Shown: one piece after another, positions 7,884-17,233 of the stretch
Layout of the letters: each line of letters opens with the position of its first letter
Numbering within the stretch: the stretch's first letter is position 1
Assembly (NCBI RefSeq): GCF_007997035.1
Contig: NZ_VOSS01000012.1
Coordinates: 27,154-91,153 of the forward strand
Source: Ralstonia sp. TCR112
Lineage (GTDB): Bacteria > Pseudomonadota > Gammaproteobacteria > Burkholderiales > Burkholderiaceae
Reading direction: 5' to 3'
DNA: 64,000 nt
Made by a program: the position numbers and the translations under genes
The notes under the pieces: model-generated
Seen by the model: only the letters and a program-made list of their open reading frames with translations
What the model was told of the DNA's origin: nothing
The model's database searches: none

Positions 7884-9908
7884 ATGACCCCTCACGCGGC
7901 AGCCGACCTGCGCGCTTCCGAGAACGCCCCGGCCACGCTCGGTGACACCCCGAACGATCAGCCCGAGCTGATCGCGCAGTCCCACGAGCGATCCAAGTCC
8001 TATGGCTTGCGGCCGTACGAGTCGCCCGACTTCTGCCCGGTGCTGCACAGCGAGCTGAAGACGGAGATCGAGCGCAGCCAGTCGCTGTTCACGCACGCGC
8101 TGCCGGTGATGGAGACGCTCTACAGCCAGATCGTCAACACGCAGAGCATGGTGATCCTGACCGACACGTCGGGCCTGATCCTGCATTCGATGGGGGACGA
8201 CGATTTCCTCGCTCAGGCCAGCAAGGTGGCGCTGCAGCCCGGCGCGCTGTGGTCGGAAGCGAGCCGGGGCACCAACGCCATCGGCACGGCGCTGGCCGAG
8301 AGCAAACCCACGCTGGTCCACGGCTCGGAACATTACCTGCAAGCCAACCAGTTCCTCACCTGTTCGTGTGCGCCGATCTTCGATCCGTACGGCGCCACCG
8401 TGGGCGCGCTGGATGTGACGGGCGATCATCGCGGCTTCCACAAGCACACCATGGCGCTGGTGCGCATGTCGGCGCAGATGATCGAGAACCAGTTGTTTGC
8501 CAACACGTTCCAGGACGTGGTGTGCATCCACTTCCACTCGCGACCGGAATTCATCGGCACGCTGGTCGAGGGCATTGCGGCCTTCACGCCGGCGGGGCGC
8601 TTCCTGTCGGCCAACCGCAGCGGCGAATTCCAGCTTGGGCTGTCGATCCGCGCGCTGCATGCGCATACCTTTTCGTCGCTGTTCGGCCTGTCGATGTCGC
8701 AGTTGATCGACCGGGAACGCAGTGCGGCGGCAGGCATCGTGCAGTTGCAGCTGCCCAGCGGCGTGAAGGTGTTTGCGCGCGTGGAGTGGAAGCAACCGGC
8801 CAACCGCATGGTTGGCGGCGCGATCGGGGCCGATCTGTCGACCGAGCGCGATACGGCACCGCGCCGGGCCTACATCGAGCCGTCTCGGCAGCCGGCCAGC
8901 CTAGAGGCGCTGGACACCGGCGACGCACAGATCCAGACCGTGATCGGCAAGCTGCGCAAGGTCATCGGCAAGGACATTCCCGTCATGATTCTCGGCGAAA
9001 CCGGCACCGGCAAGGAACTGCTCGCGCGCGCCATCCACGCCGACAGCCCGCGCCATGCCGGCCCCTTCATCGCCGTGAATTGCGCGTCGATTCCGGAAGC
9101 GCTGATTGAATCCGAACTGTTCGGCTACGAAGAAGGCGCCTTTACGGGCGCGCGCAAGAAAGGCGGCATCGGCAAGATGGTGCTGGCCAACGGCGGCACG
9201 CTCTTCCTCGACGAGATCGGCGACATGCCGCTGCACCTGCAAGCCCGCCTGCTGCGCGCGCTGCAAGAGCGTGCGGTCTCGCCGCTGGGCAGCAACAAGC
9301 TGATCCAGGTGGATGTGACCGTGGTGTGCGCGACCCACCGCAACATGCGCGAGATGGTGGCCAGCGGGCAGTTCCGCGAAGACCTGTATTACCGCCTGAA
9401 CGGGCTGGTCGTGCGCCTGCCGGCATTGCGCGAGCGCACCGACCTGGACGTGGTGGCCAACAAGCTGCTGAAACTCGAGCAGGCCGACGCGCCGCCCATC
9501 AGCGAGCCCGTCATGCAGATGTTCCGCAGCTACCACTGGCCGGGCAACATCCGCCAGCTCGGCAATCTGCTGCGCACGGCCCGGCTCATGGCCGAAGGCG
9601 CTCCGGAAATCACCGAAGACCATCTGCCCGACGACTTTCTTGAAGACTGGCAGGCCCGCCATGGCGACCAGTCGGCTACGGACACTGCGGCAGCGGCAGC
9701 ATCGGCAGCGGCTGCAACGCCTGTCGCTCAAAGCGGGGGCGGCACGCAGCCCAAGCGGCTTGCCGATGTGGAAAGCATGACGATCATGGCGGCCGTGAAG
9801 GCGCACAACGGCAACATCTCTGCCGCTGCGAAGGCGCTCGGCATTTCGCGCAACACGATCTACCGCAGGATCGACGAAGCCGGCGGCTTGCCTTCAGATA
9901 CCGACTGA
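7884..9908 (+). CDS. AcoR-type sigma-54-dependent transcriptional activator
   Basis: 674 residues. There is an N-terminal GAF-like sensor (about 70-210), a linker domain, then a AAA+ module with Walker A GETGTGKE (371-378), the sigma-54-contacting GAFTGA loop (418-423) and Walker [12 protein letters not shown] (437-447). A Fis-type helix-turn-helix follows at the C-terminus ('[19 protein letters not shown]', about 645-665). There is no receiver domain, so a small molecule is probably sensed directly, as in AcoR. It lies between pedF and pqq genes, with sigma-54 promoters on both sides, so it is the likely regulator of the alcohol-oxidation island. The ATG at 7884 follows an AAGGAG site. Confidence 0.9.
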   Translation: MTPHAAADLRASENAPATLGDTPNDQPELIAQSHERSKSYGLRPYESPDFCPVLHSELKTEIERSQSLFTHALPVMETLYSQIVNTQSMVILTDTSGLILHSMGDDDFLAQASKVALQPGALWSEASRGTNAIGTALAESKPTLVHGSEHYLQANQFLTCSCAPIFDPYGATVGALDVTGDHRGFHKHTMALVRMSAQMIENQLFANTFQDVVCIHFHSRPEFIGTLVEGIAAFTPAGRFLSANRSGEFQLGLSIRALHAHTFSSLFGLSMSQLIDRERSAAAGIVQLQLPSGVKVFARVEWKQPANRMVGGAIGADLSTERDTAPRRAYIEPSRQPASLEALDTGDAQIQTVIGKLRKVIGKDIPVMILGETGTGKELLARAIHADSPRHAGPFIAVNCASIPEALIESELFGYEEGAFTGARKKGGIGKMVLANGGTLFLDEIGDMPLHLQARLLRALQERAVSPLGSNKLIQVDVTVVCATHRNMREMVASGQFREDLYYRLNGLVVRLPALRERTDLDVVANKLLKLEQADAPPISEPVMQMFRSYHWPGNIRQLGNLLRTARLMAEGAPEITEDHLPDDFLEDWQARHGDQSATDTAAAAASAAAATPVAQSGGGTQPKRLADVESMTIMAAVKAHNGNISAAAKALGISRNTIYRRIDEAGGLPSDTD

Positions 9909-10838
9909 CCACGCCGACGCGCTGATGGCGGCGCGCAGCGCTCGCGCCATCTCTCCCACCGCCAGGTGCCTGCCTGGCACCCACACCAACCGCGCTTGCG
10001 GTATCGCTGCAGACAACCGCAGCGCGTTTTCGGGCCGGCAAACGTTGTCGCCCTGACCGTGCAGCAGCGTTACGGGCAATCCCCTCGCGCCGATGCGCGC
10101 CGCCGCTCTCAGCAACGCAGATTTCCCGAGCCCCGCCCGCCGATACAGGTAGTGCGCCTGCAATTGATACTTGCGCGCCAGCGCCAGTTGCTCTGGCCAG
10201 GTTTGGCGACGTGCCTGCGGCCGCAGCGCCAACAACCGGTGCTCCGCACGCTGCCACGCACGGGCGATGTTCAATTTCTGAACAGTTGTACCAGGCTGCA
10301 ACATGTCTGTTGCAACGAGAAGGCGACCACGGGCCGCGGGAAAACCCTCACCCCGTCTACCGATGCCTCGCAAGAGATCACGACCGGCACCGCGCGCGTT
10401 GAACAGCGCCTGCACATCGTCGAAACCGGTCAGGAAGGTGCCGCGCAGCACCAGCGCCGATACCGCATCGGGAAAACGATCGGCATAGGCCAATGCCAGC
10501 GCTGCGCCCCATGACCCGCCGACCACGCCCCAGCGCGCAATGCCGAGCGCCGTGCGCAACTGCTCCAGATCGGCCAGCAGCGCGCTCACCGTATTGCGCC
10601 GTAGCGTGCCGGCCGGTCGCGAACGCCCCGCGCCGCGCTGGTCCGGCAGCACAGCGCGATGCCGCAGCGGATCGAACCACGCGGCCATGGACGGCGCGCA
10701 GCCGCTGCCCGGCCCGCCATGCAACACCAGCCACGGTTCGCCGCTGTCGGGCCCGCATTGGCGCACATGCAGACAGTGGCCATCCGGCGTGCGCAGGTTG
10801 AAGCAGGCGGAGGTGGTCGGCCAGTCGGAAGTGGGCAT
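9894..10838 (-). CDS. Alpha/beta hydrolase, proline iminopeptidase-like (S33)
   Basis: 314 residues. '[10 protein letters not shown]' forms the oxyanion region, '[15 protein letters not shown]' holds the nucleophile elbow GGSWG, a late Asp lies in '[15 protein letters not shown]' and the catalytic His in 'VPGRHLA'. The layout is that of prolyl aminopeptidases. There is no signal peptide, so it is cytoplasmic. The gene is divergent from pqqA, and its start codon lies inside the candidate pqqA sigma-54 promoter. The 3' end overlaps the activator gene by 15 bp. A role in PqqA trimming is possible, since many PQQ loci carry a peptidase, but that is inference. Confidence 0.75.
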   Translation of the reverse strand: MPTSDWPTTSACFNLRTPDGHCLHVRQCGPDSGEPWLVLHGGPGSGCAPSMAAWFDPLRHRAVLPDQRGAGRSRPAGTLRRNTVSALLADLEQLRTALGIARWGVVGGSWGAALALAYADRFPDAVSALVLRGTFLTGFDDVQALFNARGAGRDLLRGIGRRGEGFPAARGRLLVATDMLQPGTTVQKLNIARAWQRAEHRLLALRPQARRQTWPEQLALARKYQLQAHYLYRRAGLGKSALLRAAARIGARGLPVTLLHGQGDNVCRPENALRLSAAIPQARLVWVPGRHLAVGEMARALRAAISASAWSVGI

Positions 10839-10848
10839 GGATGTTGCC
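10833..10848 (+). promoter_or_regulatory. Candidate sigma-54 promoter for pqqA
   Basis: GGGCATG-GATG-TTGCC has one mismatch in the first base of the -24 box, with GG and GC correctly spaced. The ATG of pqqA lies 94 nt downstream. TGCAACAC at 10720-10727 is a candidate upstream activator half-site. Confidence 0.55.
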
Positions 10849-10941
10849 TTGATGACGATGCGGCTGCGCCCGGCAAACGCCTGCACAACCGCTGAACAAC
10901 GCAGTGCACTCACTAACTATGCCAACCCTCAAGGAGGAGAC

Positions 10942-11016
10942 ATGAACTGGACGACGCCCGCCTATACCGAACTGCGACTCGGGTTCGAAATCACCATGTA
11001 CATCGCCAACCGCTGA
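10942..11016 (+). CDS. pqqA: PQQ precursor peptide PqqA
   Basis: A 24-residue peptide, the ribosomal substrate for pyrroloquinoline quinone. Glu16 and Tyr20 in 'FEITMY' are the two residues cross-linked by PqqE and converted to the cofactor, with the usual E-x3-Y spacing, and the C-terminus 'IANR' is typical. A strong AGGAGG ribosome-binding site lies 6-12 nt upstream. A terminator-like hairpin separates it from pqqB, which should keep peptide mRNA in excess of the enzymes. Confidence 0.95.
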   Translation: MNWTTPAYTELRLGFEITMYIANR

Positions 11017-11048
11017 TGCTGCGCGGCTGAGCACGCAAGGCTCCACGA

Positions 11049-11083
11049 GCCCGCCGGTTCTTCACGGCGGGCTTCTTTTTTTT
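11049..11083 (+). terminator. Intrinsic terminator/attenuator between pqqA and pqqB
   Basis: GCCCGCCG-gttcttca-CGGCGGGC followed by TTC and eight T. Partial readthrough would give high pqqA and lower pqqBCDE expression. Confidence 0.85.
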
Positions 11084-11161
11084 CGGCGCGCACGCGCATG
11101 CCTTAGCGCCATGCCCTGGCCGACTTCTTGCTCAATCCGCCCGACACGTTGGATTTGCATC

Positions 11162-12079
11162 ATGACCATACTCAGGGTTCTCGGCTCGGCCGCCGGCGGC
11201 GGCTTCCCGCAGTGGAACTGCAACTGCCGCAACTGCGACGGTGTGCGGCGCGGCACCGTGCGCGCCACCCCGCGCACGCAGTCTTCCATCGCACTCGGCG
11301 ACGGCCAGCACAACTGGATCGTGGTGAACGCCTCGCCGGACATCCTCGCGCAACTGCGCAGTTCACCGGCGCTGCAACCGGCGCGCGCGCCGCGTGATAC
11401 GGGCATCGTCGGCGTCGTACTGATGGATGCGCAGATCGACCACGTGACCGGCCTCCTGATGCTGCGCGAGCATCGGCAAGCGCTGCCGGTCTATGCCAGC
11501 GCAGCCGTCATCAGCGATCTGTCGACCGCCTTCCCGCTCACGCGCATGCTGTCGCACTACTGCGGGCTCGACACGCGCGCGCTGGCCCTGGACGGCACGG
11601 CGTTCTCGGTGCCGCCACTCGACGACGTGGCGTTGACGGCAATCCCGCTGGAGAGCAAGGCGCCGCCCTACTCGCCCAGCCGCAACGCGCGCCGCCTGGG
11701 CGACAACATCGGCTTGCGCATCGTCGACCGCAAGAGCGGCCGGCGTGCGTTCTACGCACCGGGTCTCGCGCGCGTCGAGCCGCATGTGTTCGACGAACTG
11801 GGCGCGGCCGACGTGGTGCTGGTGGACGGCACCTGCTGGCAAGACGACGAGATGCTCGCCCTGGGTTTTTCCACCAAGACGGCCGCCGACATGGGCCACC
11901 TCGCACAATCCGGCCCCGGCGGCATGATCGAAGTGCTCGACCAGCTGCCGGCAACGCGCAAGGTGCTCATCCACATCAACAACACCAACCCGATCCTCGA
12001 TGAAGATTCGCCGCAGCGCCGGGAGCTGGAGGCGCACGGCATCGAGGTGGCTTACGACGGCATGGAAATCTCGCTATGA
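11162..12079 (+). CDS. pqqB: PqqB, PQQ biosynthesis metallo-hydrolase-fold protein
   Basis: 305 residues, the usual PqqB length. The N-terminus '[19 protein letters not shown]' carries the conserved Cys set (C20, C22, C25), and '[15 protein letters not shown]' is the metal-site region of this metallo-beta-lactamase-fold family. PqqB hydroxylates the tyrosine-derived part of the cross-linked PqqA product. The ATG at 11162 starts the family-typical sequence. The stop overlaps the pqqC start (ATGA at 12076), implying translational coupling. Confidence 0.95.
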   Translation: MTILRVLGSAAGGGFPQWNCNCRNCDGVRRGTVRATPRTQSSIALGDGQHNWIVVNASPDILAQLRSSPALQPARAPRDTGIVGVVLMDAQIDHVTGLLMLREHRQALPVYASAAVISDLSTAFPLTRMLSHYCGLDTRALALDGTAFSVPPLDDVALTAIPLESKAPPYSPSRNARRLGDNIGLRIVDRKSGRRAFYAPGLARVEPHVFDELGAADVVLVDGTCWQDDEMLALGFSTKTAADMGHLAQSGPGGMIEVLDQLPATRKVLIHINNTNPILDEDSPQRRELEAHGIEVAYDGMEISL

Positions 12080-12786
12080 CACATCCTGTTGCCTGGACCG
12101 CCGAAGACTTCGAAGCGCGGCTGCGCGCGAAGCAGGCGGGCTATCACATCCATCATCCGTTCAACCTGCGCATGCGCGCCGGTGAATGCACGCCAGAGGA
12201 AATCCGCACCTGGGTGGCCAACCGTTTCTACTACCAGGTCAACATCCCGCTCAAGGATGCAGCCATCCTGTCCAACTGCCCTGACCGCGCAACACGCCGC
12301 GAGTGGATCGTCCGGATCCATGACCACGACGGCGACGACGTGCAGCCGGGCGGCATCGAGAGCTGGGTGCGGCTGGGCGAAGCCGTTGGCCTCACGCGCG
12401 ACGCACTGTGGTCGCACCGGCATCTGCTGCCGGGCGTGCGCTTTGCGGTGGATGCCTACGTGAACTTCGCGCGCCGTGCGCCGTGGCAGGAAGCGGTGTG
12501 CTCCTCCCTCACGGAGATGTTCGCGCCGGACATCCACAAGGAACGGCTCGCGGGCTGGCCCGAGCACTATCCATGGGTGCAGCCGGAAGGGCTGGCGTAC
12601 TTCCGCTCGCGCATTCCGCTGGCCTCGCGCGACGTGGAACACGGCCTGCGCGTGACACTCGACTACTTCCGCACGCCCGAGCAGCAACAGCGTGCACTGG
12701 ACATCCTGCAGTTCAAGCTCGACATCCTCTGGTCGATGCTCGATGCCATTCAACAGGCCCACGCATATGAGCCCTCCCTTGCCTGA
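12076..12786 (+). CDS. pqqC: Pyrroloquinoline-quinone synthase PqqC
   Basis: 236 residues. This cofactor-free oxidase carries out the last ring closure and eight-electron oxidation to PQQ. It has the TenA/PqqC-like helical fold with '[32 protein letters not shown]', 'RIHDHDGDD' and '[17 protein letters not shown]', which contribute the active-site His, Arg and Tyr residues. It overlaps pqqB by 4 nt and pqqD by 20 nt, so it lies in a tightly coupled operon. Confidence 0.95.
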   Translation: MTHPVAWTAEDFEARLRAKQAGYHIHHPFNLRMRAGECTPEEIRTWVANRFYYQVNIPLKDAAILSNCPDRATRREWIVRIHDHDGDDVQPGGIESWVRLGEAVGLTRDALWSHRHLLPGVRFAVDAYVNFARRAPWQEAVCSSLTEMFAPDIHKERLAGWPEHYPWVQPEGLAYFRSRIPLASRDVEHGLRVTLDYFRTPEQQQRALDILQFKLDILWSMLDAIQQAHAYEPSLA

Positions 12787-13039
12787 TCCGGCCCACCCCA
12801 TGCTGCACCGGACCTTCCGGCTGCAGTGGGAAGACATGCAGCAGAGCTGGGTGCTGCTGTACCCCGAAGGCATGGTCACCCTCAACGACAGCGCCGCCGC
12901 GATCCTGCAGCGCTGCGACGGCGCCCATACCCTCGACATGCTGATCGACGACCTGCAATCCGCCTTTGGCGTGCAGGGCATCGCTCCGGAGGTCCACGCC
13001 TTTGTCAAACATGCATTCGAACGCGGCTGGCTCGTTTGA
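12767..13039 (+). CDS. pqqD: PqqD, PqqA-binding chaperone
   Basis: 90 residues with the RiPP recognition element fold. '[23 protein letters not shown]'-like sequence (about 26-48) and the helical C-terminus ending 'ERGWLV' are typical. It presents PqqA to the radical-SAM enzyme PqqE. It overlaps both neighbours (20 nt with pqqC, 29 nt with pqqE). Confidence 0.93.
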   Translation: MSPPLPDPAHPMLHRTFRLQWEDMQQSWVLLYPEGMVTLNDSAAAILQRCDGAHTLDMLIDDLQSAFGVQGIAPEVHAFVKHAFERGWLV

Positions 13040-14213
13040 AGCCGAATCGCTGCTGGCGCCGGCAACGACGCCGGTGCCCGGTCCGCCGCTCTGGCTGCTG
13101 GCCGAGCTGACCTATCGCTGCCCGCTGCATTGCGCCTTCTGCTCCAACCCGGTCGACTACACGCGGCACGATCAGGAACTCACCACCGAGCAGTGGTGCG
13201 ATGTGTTCACCCAGGCCCGAGCGCTGGGCGCCGTGCAGCTCGGGCTGTCGGGCGGCGAACCGCTGTTGCGCAAGGATCTCGAAACGCTGGTCGCGCATGC
13301 GCATGGGCTCGGGTTCTACGTGAACCTCGTGACGTCAGGGGTGGGCCTGACCGATGCGCGGCTCGGGGCGTTACGGGCTGCGGGGCTCGACCATATCCAG
13401 CTGTCGTTCCAGGACTCCACGCGCGAGCTGAACGACTTTCTCTCCAGCACGCGCACCTTTGACCTGAAGCGCCGCGTGGCCGATCTGATCAAGGCCCATG
13501 GATATCCGATGGTGATGAACTGCGTGATGCACCGGCACAACCTGCCGCACGTGGGGGCCATCATCGACATGGCACTGGAGATCGGCGCCGAGTACCTCGA
13601 ACTTGCGAACACGCAGTACTACGGCTGGGCATGGGAGAACCGCCTGGCGCTGATGCCCACCCTGGAGCAGCTGCGCGAGGCCGAGGCTGTGGTGAACGAC
13701 TACCGGACGCGCATCGGCGGCCGATGCCAGTTGCTCTACGTCGTGCCCGACTACTTTGAGCAGCGCCCGAAGAAGTGCATGAACGGCTGGGGTACGACGT
13801 TTCTCGGCATTGCGCCGGATGGCGTTGCGCTGCCCTGCCACTCCGCGCGCATGCTGCCCGGGCTGGAGCTGCCCAACGTGCTCAGCCAGCCGCTGCGCGA
13901 CATCTGGCGAAGCAGCGACGCCTTCCAGCGCTTTCGCGGCACGCACTGGATGCCCGAGCCGTGCCAGTCATGCGAGTCGCGCGAGGAAGACGCGGGCGGC
14001 TGCCGCTGTCAGGCTTATCTGCTGACCGGCGACGCGGCGCGCACGGATCCGGTGTGTGGAAAATCGGCAGATCACGGCGCGCTGCAGAAGGTGGTCCTGC
14101 AAGGCCGGATGGCTGCGATGAACGGGTTCGGGCAGATGCGCGACACGCGCACCGGAGAGGTTCCCATCGTCTTCCGGACCGATGCCAATTCGCGCCAGCT
14201 CACGCAGCCATAG
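13011..14213 (+). CDS. pqqE: PqqE, radical SAM/SPASM peptide cyclase
   Basis: 400 residues. The radical-SAM motif is C37-P-L-H-C41-A-F-C44 (CX3CX2C), followed by 'GLSGGEPLLR'. The C-terminal SPASM domain has Cys residues at 'KKCMNGWG', 'LPCHSAR', 'PEPCQSCESREEDAGGCRCQ' and 'DPVCGK'. It forms the Glu-Tyr carbon-carbon bond in PqqA. I chose the ATG at 13011; an in-frame start further upstream lies deep in pqqD. It is the last gene of the pqq operon, with a terminator 14 nt after the stop. Confidence 0.95.
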   Translation: MHSNAAGSFEAESLLAPATTPVPGPPLWLLAELTYRCPLHCAFCSNPVDYTRHDQELTTEQWCDVFTQARALGAVQLGLSGGEPLLRKDLETLVAHAHGLGFYVNLVTSGVGLTDARLGALRAAGLDHIQLSFQDSTRELNDFLSSTRTFDLKRRVADLIKAHGYPMVMNCVMHRHNLPHVGAIIDMALEIGAEYLELANTQYYGWAWENRLALMPTLEQLREAEAVVNDYRTRIGGRCQLLYVVPDYFEQRPKKCMNGWGTTFLGIAPDGVALPCHSARMLPGLELPNVLSQPLRDIWRSSDAFQRFRGTHWMPEPCQSCESREEDAGGCRCQAYLLTGDAARTDPVCGKSADHGALQKVVLQGRMAAMNGFGQMRDTRTGEVPIVFRTDANSRQLTQP

Positions 14214-14226
14214 CGCGCAATCCTGC

Positions 14227-14266
14227 AAATGAGAGAGGGCCGGTCATTGCCGGCCCTTTCTCATTT
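14227..14266. terminator. Bidirectional terminator between pqqE and the cytochrome c gene
   Basis: AAATGAGA with GAGGGCCGG pairs with CCGGCCCTTTCTCATTT around a short loop. It is flanked by AT-rich arms on both sides and lies between convergent genes. Confidence 0.75.
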
Positions 14267-14283
14267 GCGAACACCGTAGAAAC

Positions 14284-14598
14284 TCACGAGCCTGAACTCA
14301 GTACCCAGGCCACCAGTTGCTTCGCCTCATCTTCCTTGAGGTTCGGATGCGCGGGCATGGGGATGCGGCCCCACACGCCCTTGCCGCCGTCGCGCACTTT
14401 CTGGGCAAGCCGCGCGGGCGCTTCTGCGTCTCCCTTGTACTTTGCGGCTACATCAATAAAGGCCGGCCCAACGATCTTGGTCTGCATGCTGTGGCACGAG
14501 AAGCATCCGTTCTTCTCGGCGATGGATTGCATATCGGGGGCGGCATAGACGGCCGTCGACGCAAGCGCCAACAGCGAAAACATTCCCTTGTACATCAT
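14284..14598 (-). CDS. Class I cytochrome c (c551/c552 type)
   Basis: 104 residues. A signal peptide (1-20, 'STAVYA-AP') is followed by haem site C32-F-S-C35-H36 and axial Met81 in 'GRIPMPAHPN', the usual c551 arrangement. A periplasmic electron carrier directly downstream of a PQQ alcohol dehydrogenase gene is the likely partner (ExaB-like role). Two adjacent ATG codons (14593-14598) are possible starts; I chose the first. A strong hairpin separates it from the dehydrogenase gene. Confidence 0.88.
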   Translation of the reverse strand: MMYKGMFSLLALASTAVYAAPDMQSIAEKNGCFSCHSMQTKIVGPAFIDVAAKYKGDAEAPARLAQKVRDGGKGVWGRIPMPAHPNLKEDEAKQLVAWVLSSGS

Positions 14599-14647
14599 GA
14601 CTTTCTGGACTCCATAACGCTGTGGGCCGGCGCAGAACCGGCCATGC

Positions 14648-14677
14648 GGGCTGTGCGCGGTTGGGAGCGCACAGCCC
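14648..14677 (-). terminator. Hairpin between dehydrogenase and cytochrome c genes
   Basis: Perfect 11-bp stem GGGCTGTGCGC / GCGCACAGCCC with an 8-nt loop and no T-run. It is better read as an mRNA-stabilising or attenuating hairpin than a strong terminator. Confidence 0.6.
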
Positions 14678-14690
14678 GGCACAGACAGAC

Positions 14691-16444
14691 TTAGTTTTTA
14701 TGCAGCTTGAACACCCAAACCGAACCGCCCTGCTCCAGGAAGTTCACGCGCTTGGCCACTTCACCGCCCCACAGAGGCACGGCTCCGCCCCAGCCGGACA
14801 CCACGGCGACGAACTGCTCGCCGTTGTCTTCCCACGTGACGGGCGGCGCGACGATGCCGCTGCCGGTCTGGAATTGCCACAGTTCCTTGCCGGTCTTGGC
14901 ATCGGCCGCCTTCAGATAGCCTTCGGGCGTGCCCCAGAACACCAGACCGCCGGCAGTCGTCATCACACCACCCCACAGCGGCGCGTTGTTCTTGATCTGC
15001 CATTCGATCTTGCCGGTCTTCGGGTTGATGGCGCGCAGTGCGCCGATGTAGTCCTCATTGAGCGGCTTGATGGTGAAGCCGGCACCCAGGTAAGCGGCGC
15101 CCTTCTTGTAGCTGACGGGTTCGTTCCAGATGTCCATGCCCCACTCGTTGGCGGGCACGTAGAACAGGCCGGTCTGCGGGCTGTACGCCATCGGCATCTG
15201 GTTCTTGCCGCCCAGGAAGCCCGGCTCGGCAAATACCGCCTTGCCCTTCTTCTCTTCACCCGTCGCTTCGGCCGGATCCCCCGGACGGTGGTCAGGTGCG
15301 TAGTTCGGACGGCCGGTCTTGAGGTCGATGCTGGTGGCCCAGTTGACCTTCACGAACGGGAACGCATTGAGCAGCTTGCCGGTCTTGGCGTCGTTCACGT
15401 AGAAGAAGCCATTGCGGTCGGCCTTGCCGCCGACGCGCTTGCCGTCCATGTCGAACGTCACGAACTCGTTCACGCCGTCGAAGTCCCAGCCGTCGTTTGG
15501 CGTGTTCTGGTAGTGCCAGACGATCTTGCCGGTGTCCGGGTTGATGGCCAGCGTGGAAGACGAATACAGGTTGTCGCCCTTGCGCAGATGGCTGTTCCAC
15601 GGGCCCGGGTTGCCGGTACCGAAGTACACCAGGTTGGTCTGCGGGTCATAGGTGCCGCCCAGCCACGTCGATGCGCCACCGGTCTTCCACGTCTCGCCGG
15701 GCCAGCTGGCGTTGAGCGTGCCCGTCATGCCGTTCTCGGTCTTGTTGCCGTCCTTGTCGTACTTGTAGCCCATGTGGCCTTCGACGGTCGGACGCGACCA
15801 GATCAACTGGCCGGTCTTGGCATCGCGCGCCTCCACGCGGCCCACCACGCCAAACTCGCCGCCCGACACGCCCGTCAGCACCATGCCTTTCACGATCAGC
15901 GGTGCAGCGGTCGTGGAGTAGCCCGCGGCGTAGTCCTCGATCTTGTCTTTCCAGACGATCTTGCCGGTGTCCTGGTTGAGCGCGATCAGCTGCGCATCCA
16001 GCGTGGAGAAGATGACCAGGTTGTCGTACAGCGCGGCGCCGCGGTTGACGACGTCGCAGCAGGGCATGATGCCTTCCGGCAGACGCTGCTCGTACTTCCA
16101 CAGCTTCTTGCCGGTCTTCAGGTCGATTGCGTAGATGCGCGAATACGACGCCGTGACGAACATCTTGCCGTTGTAGATCAGCGGCTGGGCCTCCTGCCCG
16201 CGCTGCTTCTCACCGCCAAACGAAAACGACCATGCCGGTACCAGCTGGCTGACATTCTTCGTGTTGATTTTGGTGAGCGACGAGAAGCGCTGCCCTTGCG
16301 TACCCATGCCCCAGGTCAGCACGTCGTTCGACGATTTCGCGTCGTTCTCGATCATGGCATCGGTAACGGGGGGCGTTGCCGCGTGCACGGCAACACTTGC
16401 TGCCGCCATGGCAGCGCAAGTGCAATCACTCGTAGTGTCCTCAT
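14691..16444 (-). CDS. pedH: PQQ-dependent alcohol dehydrogenase, lanthanide-type (PedH/ExaA2-like), signal-peptide frameshift
   Basis: A periplasmic quinoprotein of about 585 residues with eight-bladed propeller repeats ('DxxTGKxxW'). Vicinal cysteines 'MPCCDVV' (codons 16056-16061) form the ring under PQQ. The active-site stretch '[12 protein letters not shown]' has the catalytic Asp (15483-15485) and a second Asp two residues on (15477-15479). That second Asp marks lanthanide enzymes (XoxF, PedH); Ca-type ExaA/PedE has Ser and MxaF Ala. The ATG at 16444 follows GGAGAC and reads '[11 protein letters not shown]', but one base is missing near 16411, and '[11 protein letters not shown]' continues in the next frame. 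A single G restores a normal signal peptide, so this is probably a sequence error. A perfect sigma-54 promoter lies upstream. Confidence 0.88.
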
Positions 16445-16507
16445 TCTTGTCTCCTCTACCTCTCTTTATGGTCCAGGTCCGGCAGTGTGATGTCACACCG
16501 GTCGGAC

Positions 16508-17233
16508 TCAGGGCAAATCCCGTGCCATCGAAAAACGCCGTAAAACCGGGGTTTCAGGCGACTTGCAGTGCGGTGTTGCGTGCCATACCGCAACACATCG
16601 TTTGTTCTGTTGCGAAATGGAGCAACGCCATGAACGCGGCCCGCGCAAAGTCCACGGCTTACAGCGCGCGCGTGCGCCGGGCGGCAACATGCGCTGCACA
16701 CACCGCTGCGCATCGAACCACTGGTGCTTGATCACCCCGGCAACGTGCAGCACCACCAGGCAGAGCAGCAGGTCCGCCGTCGTGCTGTGCACCGTGTAGA
16801 ACATGTGTTGCAGCGCGCTGTCGACCCAGCCCCAACGCGGTAGCGGCACGCCCCAGAAGCGCGTTCCGTATTGATTGAACGAAGACCCGAGATAGCCCGA
16901 CACCGGCATGACGACCATGCACATGTAGAGCAAACGGTGCGTGATGCGCGCAAGCTCCGTCTCCCAGCAGTGCAGCCCCGGAATGGACGGTGGCGCAGCA
17001 CGGCGGACGCGCACAACCACGCGCCACGCGATCACCAGCGCGGCCGTCAGGCCGAGCGATTTGTGCAGATTCACCAAGGCGGACTTCCCGGGCGCGCCCT
17101 TGGCCAGACCTGTCATGTAGAAGCCCAGCGCGAACAGGCTGCAAAGCAGCAACGCACTCACCCAATGCAAGGCGATCGGCAGGCCCGCGTAGGTGGGGAC
17201 GACCGCATGGGCGGCTCGATCAGCGCGGCGCAT
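16508..17233 (-). CDS. Cytochrome b561 family protein, probable true end near 16659
   Basis: Four transmembrane helices start with '[23 protein letters not shown]'. His ligands lie in 'LHWVS', 'NLHKSLG', '[21 protein letters not shown]' and '[28 protein letters not shown]'. This is the di-haem b561 type that passes electrons from periplasmic carriers to the quinone pool. After '[11 protein letters not shown]' the frame continues about 55 residues as Arg/Cys-rich sequence that overlaps a sigma-54 promoter. One extra G near 16665 would give 'AAL-stop' at 16659, the normal length (~190). The gene overlaps the propeller gene by 14 nt. Confidence 0.8.
   Translation of the reverse strand: MRRADRAAHAVVPTYAGLPIALHWVSALLLCSLFALGFYMTGLAKGAPGKSALVNLHKSLGLTAALVIAWRVVVRVRRAAPPSIPGLHCWETELARITHRLLYMCMVVMPVSGYLGSSFNQYGTRFWGVPLPRWGWVDSALQHMFYTVHSTTADLLLCLVVLHVAGVIKHQWFDAQRCVQRMLPPGARARCKPWTLRGPRSWRCSISQQNKRCVAVWHATPHCKSPETPVLRRFSMARDLP
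16512..16527 (-). promoter_or_regulatory. Sigma-54 promoter for the alcohol dehydrogenase
   Basis: Minus-strand TGGCACG-GGAT-TTGCC, the best -24/-12 match in the window, 68 nt upstream of the ATG at 16444. It lies inside the open 3' extension of the cytochrome b561 frame, which argues that the extension is not real coding. Confidence 0.88.
16573..16596. promoter_or_regulatory. Candidate activator-binding palindrome upstream of the dehydrogenase promoter
   Basis: GTGTTGCG-N8-CGCAACAC, a perfect 8-bp inverted repeat 46 bp upstream of the -24 box. A second imperfect copy (TGTTGC-N8-GCAACG) lies at 16608-16627. The same half-site occurs upstream of the other sigma-54 promoters of the island. Confidence 0.65.

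Noticed and set aside
10290..10320. GCAACA-N4-TGTTGC dyad as another activator site
   Set aside because: It lies deep inside the hydrolase coding sequence, more than 500 bp from any candidate promoter, with a different spacing from the palindrome at 16573.
16444..16496. An in-frame GTG start at 16496 for the alcohol dehydrogenase
   Set aside because: It gives a polar, Cys-containing leader with no export signal. The ATG at 16444 has a ribosome-binding site and begins a proper signal peptide that is only cut by a one-base shift.
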